The notes beneath the pieces were generated by a model. That model made no database searches. It worked only from the letters and a program-made list of their open reading frames with translations, and was not told the DNA's origin. Shown piece after piece: positions 1 to 5,012 of a stretch of DNA of 5,689 nucleotides. Origin of the DNA: Spirochaetaceae bacterium (lineage in GTDB: Bacteria > Spirochaetota > Spirochaetia > Treponematales > Breznakiellaceae); contig JAISCO010000350.1 of NCBI GenBank assembly GCA_031265535.1, positions 1-5,689 on the forward strand, written 5' to 3'. Position numbers and translations under genes: made by a program. Positions within the stretch are counted from its first letter, which is position 1. Each line of letters starts with the position of its first letter.

Positions 1-3
1 TGG

Positions 4-43
4 ACTTGAATCTGCCCAGATTAAACTTGAATCGGTGCGGATT
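4..43. repeat. Two-copy degenerate 21-bp tandem repeat at window edge
   Basis: The bases at 4-22 and 25-43 both begin with acttgaatc and both end in gatt, giving two imperfect copies at a 21-bp period. Read in the frame beginning at base 2, the stretch gives GLESAQIKLESVRI and a stop at 44-46. That is a seven-residue period, so it could be the last residues of an upstream gene with heptad repeats. The alternative is an intergenic repeat upstream of the next gene. The window edge prevents a decision. Confidence 0.3.
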
Positions 44-78
44 TGAAGCTGATTGAAATAGATAGTAAGGAGGCGCGT

Positions 79-525
79 ATGGCGCAGAGATTAGACTGGT
101 ATCCCAATTCACGGGATGATCAGCTTCACATGGTAAAAACATGGAACACGGAATTCGCAGTGAAAGGGCCGACATGGGGTATCCCCCCGCAACACACCAC
201 CCAACTGGTAAACGACGCACAGGCGGCGGAGACCATTTTGGACAAGGTGAAAAGCGGGGAGCGCACCGCCGCGGACGTGGTTCAGTGCAACATGATCTTC
301 AAGGACATGGAGACCGAGGCTCGTTTCACAAAGAAACACTATCTTTTGATACCGCCCCTCACACTGGCGGACTACGCGACCCTGCTTTTGTCCTTGCCGG
401 ACGAAATCCACACCCCGGTTTCCCCGCCCACAGGACAGCCTGTCCTGACCATAACCTACCCCGGTGGCCCTCATTCCGGGTTATCGAACAAGTCCAATGT
501 CATACATAAACAGAATATTATGTGA
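79..525 (+). CDS. Hypothetical protein, C-terminus apparently truncated and replaced
   Basis: This is a soluble hypothetical protein of about 148 residues with no signal peptide or membrane segment. I chose the ATG at 79 because taaggagg lies at 66-73 with a five-base gap. An in-frame ATG at 43 has no such site. The N-terminus (MAQRLDWYPNSRDDQLHMVKTW) and the central region resemble, from memory, a family of roughly 200-230 residue proteins of unknown function seen in termite-gut Treponema and some Bacteroidetes. In these, the motif around AQC and the PPLT-AD segment recur. Here the family-like part ends near TYPGGPH, where the first inverted repeat (476-496) begins. The last 16 or so codons (SGLSNKSN to the stop) read through the repeat into AT-rich DNA. 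I infer a broken gene whose 3' part was lost or displaced. No function is known. Confidence 0.6.
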   Translation: MAQRLDWYPNSRDDQLHMVKTWNTEFAVKGPTWGIPPQHTTQLVNDAQAAETILDKVKSGERTAADVVQCNMIFKDMETEARFTKKHYLLIPPLTLADYATLLLSLPDEIHTPVSPPTGQPVLTITYPGGPHSGLSNKSNVIHKQNIM

Positions 526-1012
526 CATTGCCCCTTGATATATTTTTAATAATAGTATAAAAGTATTTTGAATATACGTATATGAAAAGGAGGAAAAAAG
601 TTTTATTATGCTTGGATTTTTAATAACAATAAAAAATAACGATGGTAAGATATTAGCAAGAATTGCAGAACACTCTAATGATAGAATAAGCATATTTGGG
701 AATTTAGAAAATATGGAAAAAGAAGGTAAATCAAAATGTATATTAAATGAAGGCGGTTACCCTTATAAATATTCAGCCAAAGCTTGTGATATCATGCCTT
801 TAATAGAAAAATGGCTTGATACACTTCCTGAATGGGAACCTCGTTTAAAAGGAATTTCTTGGATGATGGGTTATGGCATTACTCCAGATTTACCAGTTGA
901 GACTACAAAGAATAAATCTGAAATACCTATTTATTCTTCAGATGAAACACTGGTGATTGAATTATGGGATTTATCATAAATTCAAAAAGAATTGACTTGT
1001 TCAATAACCCGG
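476..1012. mobile_element. Putative single-gene cassette bounded by 21-bp inverted repeats
   Basis: The 21 bases at 476-496 and the reverse complement of 992-1012 agree at 19 of 21 positions, and matching stops abruptly on both sides. The enclosed DNA is strikingly AT-rich against the GC-rich gene on its left and holds exactly one complete gene. The left repeat falls where the upstream hypothetical protein departs from its expected sequence. No transposase, integrase or clear target duplication is visible, so any movement would depend on enzymes elsewhere. Each inner end reads gacttgttcRataac, recalling the paired ends of integron cassettes, which also occur in Treponema. However, the terminal heptamers do not match the classic GTTRRRY core. 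Confidence 0.45.
608..979 (+). CDS. AT-rich orphan protein of unknown function inside the inverted-repeat cassette
   Basis: This encodes 123 residues, probably cytosolic, with no signal peptide and no membrane helix. The start at 608 follows aaaaggagg at 585-593. The gap of about 14 bases is long, so translation may be modest or may use the ATT at 605. A possible promoter is ttgata at 535-540 with tataaa at 556-561, but the spacing is short. The protein opens with a beta-like stretch (LGFLITIKNNDGKILARIAE, residues 2-21). The middle has a lysine-rich loop, a GGYPYKYSAKACDIMPLIEKWL segment, and a Trp-rich patch (LPEWEP, ISWMMGYG, about residues 73-90). An acidic end (DETLVIELWDLS) follows. I do not recognise the family. 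Size, isolation and AT-richness resemble orphan immunity or cassette cargo proteins, but that is inference only. Confidence 0.7.
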   Translation: MLGFLITIKNNDGKILARIAEHSNDRISIFGNLENMEKEGKSKCILNEGGYPYKYSAKACDIMPLIEKWLDTLPEWEPRLKGISWMMGYGITPDLPVETTKNKSEIPIYSSDETLVIELWDLS

Positions 1013-1018
1013 TTGGTT

Positions 1019-1048
1019 GTTGTTCAGAAACTGAAGTTTCTGAACAAC
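1019..1048. repeat. Near-perfect palindrome with 14-bp arms
   Basis: Positions 1019-1032 (gttgttcagaaact) and 1035-1048 are exact reverse complements around a central ga. As RNA this would be a long stable hairpin. It is not followed by a T-run on the plus strand, nor by one on the minus strand, so it is a poor intrinsic terminator. It starts only six bases after the right inverted repeat of the cassette, so it may belong to that element's end. Alternatively it may be a dispersed palindromic repeat. It lies between the convergent ends of the cassette gene and the ABC transporter gene. Confidence 0.7.
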
Positions 1049-1152
1049 TCTAATACATGAAGCATCGCTTTCCTTTTCTTATTTCGCCTTTTTCGCCTTT
1101 GCGGTAAATTTCTTAAATCCCGTATGTATGATCTTTTAGTGCTTACGGCCTA

Positions 1153-1980
1153 CTAACGAAGCCCCGCATCATCGGCGCTTGCCGATACACCGGCATCCGG
1201 CCCATACCCCGCGTATATCTCCCCGGCGGTTCCGGTTTTGACAATCCGGCCCTGATCCATCACCGCGATCCGGTCGCAGAGGTAGTATACCGCGTCGATA
1301 TTGTGGGAGATAAAAAGCAGGGCCATCCCCAGGGTTTCGTGGAGTTCCCGGAAGAGGTTGAGAATTTGGGCTCCCACGGAAACATCCAGGGCGCTTACCG
1401 CCTCATCGGCAATGATAAGCTTTGGCTTCAGCATCAGCGCCCGGCCAATGCAGACCCGTTGTTTCTGGCCGCTGGACAGTTCATTAACCCGCCGGGTTTT
1501 ATAGGAAGGATCGAGCCCCACCAGTTCCAGCATTTCGTCCACCCGCTTTATCCGCTCCCCTTTGGCGCCCCGCCGGTGTATCACCAGGGGTTCCTCCATG
1601 ATCCAGCCGATCCGTTTAACCGGGTTGAGGGAAGCGGCGGGGTCCTGAAAAACCGCCTGTACCTTGAGGGCCCGTTCCCGCCGCGCCGCGTGGCCCGCTC
1701 CGCGGGGTATAAAACCCCGCCGGCCGGGAGAGGGCCTGCCCTGCGCCGTCCCGTCGATGAGAATATTTCCCTCGTAGTTGATGAGCCCCAGAATACAGCG
1801 GCCCAGGGTGGTTTTCCCGCAGCCCGAAGGACCCACGAGGCCGAAAATTTCCCCCTTCCGGATTTCCAGATTGATCGAATCCAGCACGGGTTTTATTGTT
1901 TTTTTGCCAAAAATACCGTGGGCGCGGCTTGTATAGGAAGCGCTTAGCCCCTCTGCCCTGAGGATGAAGGGGCCGCTCAT
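1153..1980 (-). CDS. ABC transporter ATP-binding subunit, dipeptide/oligopeptide (DppF/OppF) type
   Basis: This is an ATPase that would power a peptide, nickel or related solute importer at the inner face of the membrane. All core motifs are present in 275 residues: Walker A GPSGCGKT (50-57), Q-loop FQDPAASLNP (111-120), signature LSSGQKQR (168-175), Walker B LIIADE with catalytic Glu193, D-loop SALD (196-199) and switch His226 in FISHN. FQDP-ASLNP is typical of the OppF/DppF subfamily. Three things are odd. The signature reads LSSGQ rather than LSGGQ. An Arg/Gly/Pro-rich segment (about 81-105) sits before the Q-loop, and its DNA holds a perfect palindrome. The protein also ends soon after GEIYAGYGPDAG without the usual C-terminal oligo_HPY region. 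The start follows gggag closely and overlaps the stop of a tiny ORF as ATGA. No permease or partner ATPase gene is in the window, so the transporter may be incomplete here. Confidence 0.9.
   Translation of the reverse strand: MSGPFILRAEGLSASYTSRAHGIFGKKTIKPVLDSINLEIRKGEIFGLVGPSGCGKTTLGRCILGLINYEGNILIDGTAQGRPSPGRRGFIPRGAGHAARRERALKVQAVFQDPAASLNPVKRIGWIMEEPLVIHRRGAKGERIKRVDEMLELVGLDPSYKTRRVNELSSGQKQRVCIGRALMLKPKLIIADEAVSALDVSVGAQILNLFRELHETLGMALLFISHNIDAVYYLCDRIAVMDQGRIVKTGTAGEIYAGYGPDAGVSASADDAGLR
1702..1720. repeat. Perfect 7-bp-arm palindrome inside the ABC ATPase gene
   Basis: The sequence gcggggtataaaaccccgc has arms at 1702-1708 and 1714-1720 around ataaa. It encodes part of the segment RRGFIPRGAG in the atypical Arg/Gly/Pro-rich insertion of the ATPase. 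An in-frame palindrome inside a poorly conserved surface loop suggests a small palindromic repeat that inserted into the coding sequence. This is an inference. Confidence 0.5.
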
Positions 1981-2027
1981 ACAGGGCTCCCCGGAGCGCT
2001 TGTTTTTTCAAATGTGGTAACGATCAT
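1977..2027 (-). CDS. Possible 16-codon leader ORF overlapping the ABC ATPase start
   Basis: Reading leftward from 2027, the codons give MIVTTFEKTSAPGSPV. The stop TGA shares bases with the ATG of the ATPase gene (an ATGA overlap), a geometry typical of translational coupling. A purine-rich gaggg lies about ten bases upstream of its ATG. It may be a coupling leader, the surviving start of a lost upstream transporter gene, or chance. Its length is too short for any family recognition. Confidence 0.3.
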   Translation of the reverse strand: MIVTTFEKTSAPGSPV

Positions 2028-2048
2028 GTTTATCCATCCCTCTTGAAA

Positions 2049-2061
2049 TTGGCTCAGCCAA
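2049..2061. promoter_or_regulatory. Odd palindrome TTGGCT-C-AGCCAA, candidate operator
   Basis: Six-base arms at 2049-2054 and 2056-2061 flank one central base. The palindrome sits in the divergent intergenic region, about 70 bases upstream of the ABC ATPase start codon. It could be a binding site for a dimeric regulator of that gene. A second odd palindrome, ccggtt-a-aaccgg, lies at 2081-2093 and is followed by a T-tract at 2100-2106. Nothing in the window identifies a cognate regulator. Confidence 0.3.
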
Positions 2062-2137
2062 GTATACCAGATCTGCCTTTCCGGTTAAACCGGGGCCTGT
2101 TTTTTTCCGCTTTTTTGATAAAAATAGCAATATTCTC

Positions 2138-2166
2138 TTGACATAACTTGTTTTTTTTAGTATTAA
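2138..2166 (+). promoter_or_regulatory. Strong sigma-70-type promoter for the leader and AAA+ gene
   Basis: A perfect -35 hexamer TTGACA lies at 2138-2143. After a 17-base, T-rich spacer comes TATTAA at 2161-2166, which matches four of six bases of the -10 consensus. The next ribosome site on the strand is aaggagg at 2193-2199, serving the 20-codon ORF. The AAA+ gene begins about 330 bases downstream of the expected start point. Confidence 0.65.
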
Positions 2167-2204
2167 TAAAATGGTTTTTTGTTCAAATTTTTAAGGAGGC
2201 CGTC

Positions 2205-2267
2205 ATGAATAATAGTTATAAAAACCCCTATGCCGTCCAGGAAAGAGCCTCCGGAAGAGACCTTTAG
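2205..2267 (+). CDS. 20-codon ORF (leader peptide or remnant of a broken gene)
   Basis: The ATG at 2205 follows aaggagg (2193-2199) with a five-base gap, the best ribosome site in this half of the window, and stands just behind a strong promoter. It encodes MNNSYKNPYAVQERASGRDL and stops at 2265-2267. Shifting one base forward near 2230-2292 gives a second short open stretch ending PPEETFSRYGDSSR. A third frame then gives KSYILYKKVRRGPW. The split across frames suggests decay of a once longer gene. A regulatory leader peptide is the other reading. I do not recognise the sequence. Confidence 0.4.
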   Translation: MNNSYKNPYAVQERASGRDL

Positions 2268-2499
2268 CCGCTACGGCGATAGCTCCCGGTAAATCATATA
2301 TCCTGTACAAAAAGGTTCGGAGGGGGCCTTGGTAAAGTACAGGGAATAAGTCTTTCCATACCGCATAATACCGTAAATTTTGTAGTTGGGATTGATCTGT
2401 CATTTTATGATAGCTCAGTGTCTCTATAATTGGGGAGTCTTCCAAAAGCGGAAGATTCCATCTGTTGTGAAACCCTCCATACGAAGTTAAGGGGAACTC
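2268..2499 (+). promoter_or_regulatory. Structured 5' leader upstream of the AAA+ gene
   Basis: No intact plus-strand gene is visible between the 20-codon ORF and the AAA+ start. Inverted arms cctgtac (2302-2308) and gtacagg (2337-2343) enclose nested aagg/cctt arms (2312-2315 and 2327-2330). A second hairpin has arms tcttcc (2438-2443) and ggaaga (2450-2455) with loop aaaagc. No T-run follows either one, so simple terminator action is unlikely. The region may be a regulatory untranslated leader or decayed coding DNA. The minus strand is open throughout, with a protein-like reading, but lacks a convincing start. Confidence 0.35.
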
Positions 2500-4230
2500 A
2501 TGAGCGATTTGATGAATGTACGGGAAGAACGGAATTCCGCGGCCGGGGGACAAATGGTTCTCGGATATACGGAAAAAGAAATGGAGCCGGCATATTTTAC
2601 AACCCTGGAACATATTGAACGTATTATTGAATATACCGAATCCCTGGGGATAAACGAGCTGCTCTTTGAGAAGGCGGGGGCCAGCATCGGCATAGCAGCG
2701 GAGCGGCTCTCCATCAGCCCCATGCAGACAGTGCTTTTTGCTCTGCTTTTCAGCCAGTACAACAGTGATTTCATAAGCCAGGGAGAGCTGGCGAAGCTGT
2801 TTGGCTGCTCGTCCATAAAGCTGCTTCATTATATAAACGATCTTGAGGAATTAATAAAGAAAAAACTTATCACCGAAAAAACCCGGAATACCATGCCGGT
2901 ATACCGGATTCCGATGGAGGTGGTGAACACACTCAGAAAGAAAGATACATTTGTTCCCGAATCCCAAAAAAACATCACCATAGATGAATTTTTCGGCGTT
3001 CTGGAAGAGCTTTTTGATGATCTTGAGAATGAAGAAATGAGCATCGGCGCCTTCTGTGAAGAAGTAATATATTTGATCGATAATAACATGCATCTTCTTT
3101 TTTGCCGGAAGATTATGAGTTACAAATTTTCCCGGGAAAACCTGATGCTTCTTATCTGTTTTTGCCATCTTTATGTAAACAACTTTGATGACAATATCGG
3201 CTTTCACGATTTTGACTTTCTGTATGACAGAAAATCCAAGGAACGGATGGCGCGCCGGGAATTCAGGGACGGCGAACACACCCTCATACAGGCGAAATTT
3301 ATCGAAAACACCAATGACGAGGAATTTGTAAACCGGGAATCCTTTAAGCTTAGCGACAGCGCCAAGAAGGACCTGCTGGAGGAACTGGACATTAAAGAGT
3401 TTCGCGTAAGGGACCGGAAATATCTTGTTTCCTGGGACTCTCTGCCGGAAAAGAAGCTTTTTTATAATGACCGGGAAAAGCGGCGCATCGCGGAACTCAG
3501 CTCCCTTCTTAAACAAGATAATTTTAAAGCTGTGCAGGACCGGCTTGCCAAAAACGGCATGCGGCAGGGGTTTGTCTGCCTGTTTTCCGGCAGTCCCGGA
3601 ACGGGAAAGACCGAAACGGTATACCAGATCGCCAGGGAAACCAAAAGAAACATTATGATGGTGGACATAAGTTCCATAAAAGATATGTATGTGGGCGAGA
3701 CGGAAAAACGCATGAAAGCCGTGTTTGACAATTACCGGAAAGCCGTATCTATCGCCGACGTAACGCCGATTCTTTTTTTTAATGAGGCCGATGCCATAAT
3801 CGGCAAGCGGATTGAGTTTACCGGCGGAAGCCGCGCGGTGGAACGTATGGAAAATACCATGCAGAATATTATTTTGCAGGAATTGGAAAATTTGGAAGGA
3901 ATCCTTATTGCCACCACCAACCTGACAAAAAACATGGACAGCGCGTTTGATCGGCGGTTTCTCTACAAAATTGATTTTGAAAAGCCCGATTCCGCCGCCC
4001 GGACTTCCATCTGGAAGACCATGCTGGTTGAACTCGATGCCGCCTGGGCGGAGGAACTTGCCGCCCGTTTTGAGTTTTCCGGGGGCCAGATTGAAAATGT
4101 GGCGCGCCGGTATACGGTGAACACCGTTCTTTCGAACCAGCCCCCCGGTATGGACGACCTGGTTTCCCTCTGCCAGGAAGAGCTTTCGGGAAAGAATGAA
4201 ACGGAACGGCAGATTGGATTCAGACCTTGA
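2500..4230 (+). CDS. AAA+ ATPase with N-terminal winged-helix-like region (COG0464 type)
   Basis: This is a 576-residue AAA+ ATPase, presumably acting as a ring that unfolds or remodels a protein partner. The start at 2500 follows aagggga with a four-to-five base gap. Residues about 79-147 look like a winged helix: SQGELAKLFGCSS, then a helix, then a strand pair ending VYRIPMEV. Residues 150-330 are helical and charged. The ATPase module spans about 340-560: Walker A GSPGTGKT (364-371), pore-loop-like MYVGETEK (396-403), Walker B ILFFNEAD (424-431), sensor 1 Asn474 in ATTNL, arginine-finger region DRRF (484-487) and sensor 2-like GGQIENVARR (528-537). Walker B has Asn428 where Asp is usual, while Glu429 is kept. 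Related single-AAA proteins with FNEAD exist in Bacteroidetes, Clostridia and spirochaetes, and I know of no firmly assigned role. No partner gene is adjacent in the window. Confidence 0.85.
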   Translation: MSDLMNVREERNSAAGGQMVLGYTEKEMEPAYFTTLEHIERIIEYTESLGINELLFEKAGASIGIAAERLSISPMQTVLFALLFSQYNSDFISQGELAKLFGCSSIKLLHYINDLEELIKKKLITEKTRNTMPVYRIPMEVVNTLRKKDTFVPESQKNITIDEFFGVLEELFDDLENEEMSIGAFCEEVIYLIDNNMHLLFCRKIMSYKFSRENLMLLICFCHLYVNNFDDNIGFHDFDFLYDRKSKERMARREFRDGEHTLIQAKFIENTNDEEFVNRESFKLSDSAKKDLLEELDIKEFRVRDRKYLVSWDSLPEKKLFYNDREKRRIAELSSLLKQDNFKAVQDRLAKNGMRQGFVCLFSGSPGTGKTETVYQIARETKRNIMMVDISSIKDMYVGETEKRMKAVFDNYRKAVSIADVTPILFFNEADAIIGKRIEFTGGSRAVERMENTMQNIILQELENLEGILIATTNLTKNMDSAFDRRFLYKIDFEKPDSAARTSIWKTMLVELDAAWAEELAARFEFSGGQIENVARRYTVNTVLSNQPPGMDDLVSLCQEELSGKNETERQIGFRP

Positions 4231-4259
4231 GCACCGGGGAGATGCATTTTCCATAATCC

Positions 4260-4281
4260 AGCGGATTTTAGACTCTCCGCT
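4260..4281. terminator. Weak hairpin after the AAA+ gene
   Basis: Arms agcgga (4260-4265) and tccgct (4276-4281) enclose a ten-base loop, 30 bases after the AAA+ stop. Downstream plus-strand sequence is ttcactcatttt, which has only a short T-run at a distance. The hairpin could serve as a poor terminator for the AAA+ gene. It could equally be the original terminator beyond the RNA gene on the minus strand, since it lies just outside the RNA 3'-end copy. Confidence 0.3.
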
Positions 4282-4291
4282 TCACTCATTT

Positions 4292-4311
4292 TGGAGGTGG
4301 GGGGAGTCGAA
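4292..4311 (-). other. Attachment-site duplicate: 3' end of tmRNA (or tRNA-Ala)
   Basis: Read on the minus strand, the 20 bases are TTCGACTCCCCCCACCTCCA. They parse exactly as a T-loop TTCGACT (positions 54-60), T-stem strand CCCCC (61-65), acceptor strand CACCTCC (66-72) and discriminator A73. U70 would form the G3-U70 wobble typical of tmRNA and tRNA-Ala. The 5' side that should continue into the T-stem and the rest of the RNA is replaced by unrelated DNA from 4312 on. A fragment cut exactly at the T-loop is the classic residue of site-specific integration into an RNA gene's 3' end. The element must lie to the right, with the intact RNA gene expected at its far end. I favour tmRNA because of the run of C, but tRNA-Ala is not excluded. 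Confidence 0.7.
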
Positions 4312-4353
4312 GCAGTAACACCTGCTGTAAATCACCATAATATAACGATTTAC
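4311..4353. repeat. Paired inverted repeats just inside the element junction
   Basis: Two adjacent dyads stand directly inside the RNA-gene fragment. The first is agcag (4311-4315) with ctgct (4322-4326). The second is gtaaatc (4327-4333) with gatttac (4347-4353), which is perfect over seven bases around a 13-base spacer. Their position next to the presumed crossover suits binding sites for a tyrosine recombinase or excisionase. This role is inferred from location only. Confidence 0.4.
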
Positions 4354-4426
4354 GGCGTTTTCGCTTTTGGGTCGCCACAAAATGGGTCTATTCTTTCCCT
4401 TACGCAGTTAATACTATATCACAAAA

Positions 4427-4463
4427 GGAAAAGAAAAACAAGCGGAAAAAATGTTCGCTTGCT
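4427..4463 (-). terminator. Intrinsic terminator for the repressor transcript
   Basis: On the minus strand, arms AGCAAGCG (4463-4456) and CGCTTGTT (4444-4437) pair over eight positions with one G-T wobble around an 11-base loop. A tract TTTTTCTTTTCC-like overlaps and follows the arm. It lies about 90 bases beyond the repressor stop at 4554, in the correct orientation. It would also shield the attachment site from repressor-gene transcription. Confidence 0.65.
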
Positions 4464-4481
4464 TCTAAATTAAAAATACGC

Positions 4482-4556
4482 CAGACGGAACGGAGAACGC
4501 TTCTTTTCTTTTGGTGTTTCGCCGTCCGTCATTCTTTATCCGTCTGTCATTCTTTA
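4482..4556. repeat. 18-bp tandem repeat plus flanking inverted copy
   Basis: The 17 bases at 4522-4538 (ccgtccgtcattcttta) recur at 4540-4556 with one difference, giving an 18-bp period. An inverted partner, cagacgga at 4482-4489, matches tccgtctg at 4539-4546 exactly. The repeat overlaps the last codons of the repressor gene (which ends at 4554). Candidate roles are arm-type recombinase sites or a long-loop transcript hairpin. Neither can be chosen from sequence alone. Confidence 0.4.
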
Positions 4557-4952
4557 GCATAATTTCTTATCACCTTCGACCAAATTGTCAAATTTTTGGC
4601 AATTTGATTTTTCCCCTTCCTGCTGGTTTTGAACCTTTAATAGTTCTTTCGCCTGTATGATGAGATAATCTTGGAATAAGCTGTTGAGTTCATTAAAAAT
4701 CTTGTATAGGTTTTCTATCTTTGTATCGGGCGTACCGCTAAAAACAGGCGGTTTTCCTTCTCTCAAAAAATCTTCATTCACGCCGTAGGTATAGCATACT
4801 AAGGCGATTACGCGGTTATTTACTTTATTTTCCCCGGTCTCCATACGAGCGTATACGCTTTGGGCGGTATAGATACCCTTTGAGAAGTCCCGTTGGGAGA
4901 GTTTGAGGGCGGTTCTAACCGCTTTTAAGCGTTCATTTACGGGCGGTATCAT
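4554..4952 (-). CDS. XRE-family (phage repressor type) transcriptional regulator
   Basis: This encodes 132 residues with a helix-turn-helix domain near the N-terminus. NERLKAVRTALKLSQRDFSKG (6-26) supplies the first two helices, and TAQSVYARMETG (29-40) supplies the recognition helix with its closing Glu-Thr-Gly. VNNRVIALVCYTYGVNEDFLREGKPPVF (44-71) follows. This arrangement, ending NEDFLREG, is typical of short XRE regulators of prophages and integrative elements. No catalytic or peptidase domain follows, so control would not be by RecA-assisted self-cleavage. The C-terminal part (about 78-110) is a predicted helix, IENLYKIFNELN and YLIIQAKELLKVQ, suited to dimerisation, and the tail is polar. 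The start follows aagggg with a five-base gap. It is divergent from the small gene at 5075 across 122 bases of operator-like DNA, as expected for an element's maintenance repressor. Confidence 0.85.
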   Translation of the reverse strand: MIPPVNERLKAVRTALKLSQRDFSKGIYTAQSVYARMETGENKVNNRVIALVCYTYGVNEDFLREGKPPVFSGTPDTKIENLYKIFNELNSLFQDYLIIQAKELLKVQNQQEGEKSNCQKFDNLVEGDKKLC

Positions 4953-5012
4953 CGAAACCCCTTGACATACCCCAAATTACCATAAAAACCCCTGAAAAAC
5001 AAGAATAGCGTA

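Noticed and set aside
481..693. Minus-strand frame of 70 codons, hydrophobic at its start
   Set aside because: It is a product of AT-rich DNA overlapping the left repeat and the well-supported 608-979 gene, with no ribosome site.
476..1050. Definite integron cassette with a complete attC site
   Set aside because: The inner ends are complementary as in cassettes, but the heptamers do not fit GTTRRRY/RYYYAAC. The complementary right half expected after the palindrome at 1019-1048 is missing.
1303..1947. Open plus-strand frame of 214 codons over the ABC ATPase
   Set aside because: It is the shadow of a gene with intact Walker A, signature and Walker B motifs on the minus strand. There is no start context and its composition is unlike a protein.
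2081..2106. Plus-strand intrinsic terminator (ccggtt/aaccgg plus T-tract)
   Set aside because: The usable stem is five pairs with a three-base loop, separated from the T-run by six bases, and no plus-strand gene ends upstream. It is mentioned only as a palindrome.
2851..4254. Open minus-strand frame of 467 codons antisense to the AAA+ gene
   Set aside because: The plus strand carries every AAA+ motif in order. The antisense product is an incoherent mix rich in His, Phe and Gly, without a ribosome site or recognisable motif.
4291..4473. Sixty-codon plus-strand frame starting inside the attachment fragment
   Set aside because: It has no proper ribosome site and crosses the RNA-gene copy, two inverted repeats and a terminator. 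The product is not protein-like.
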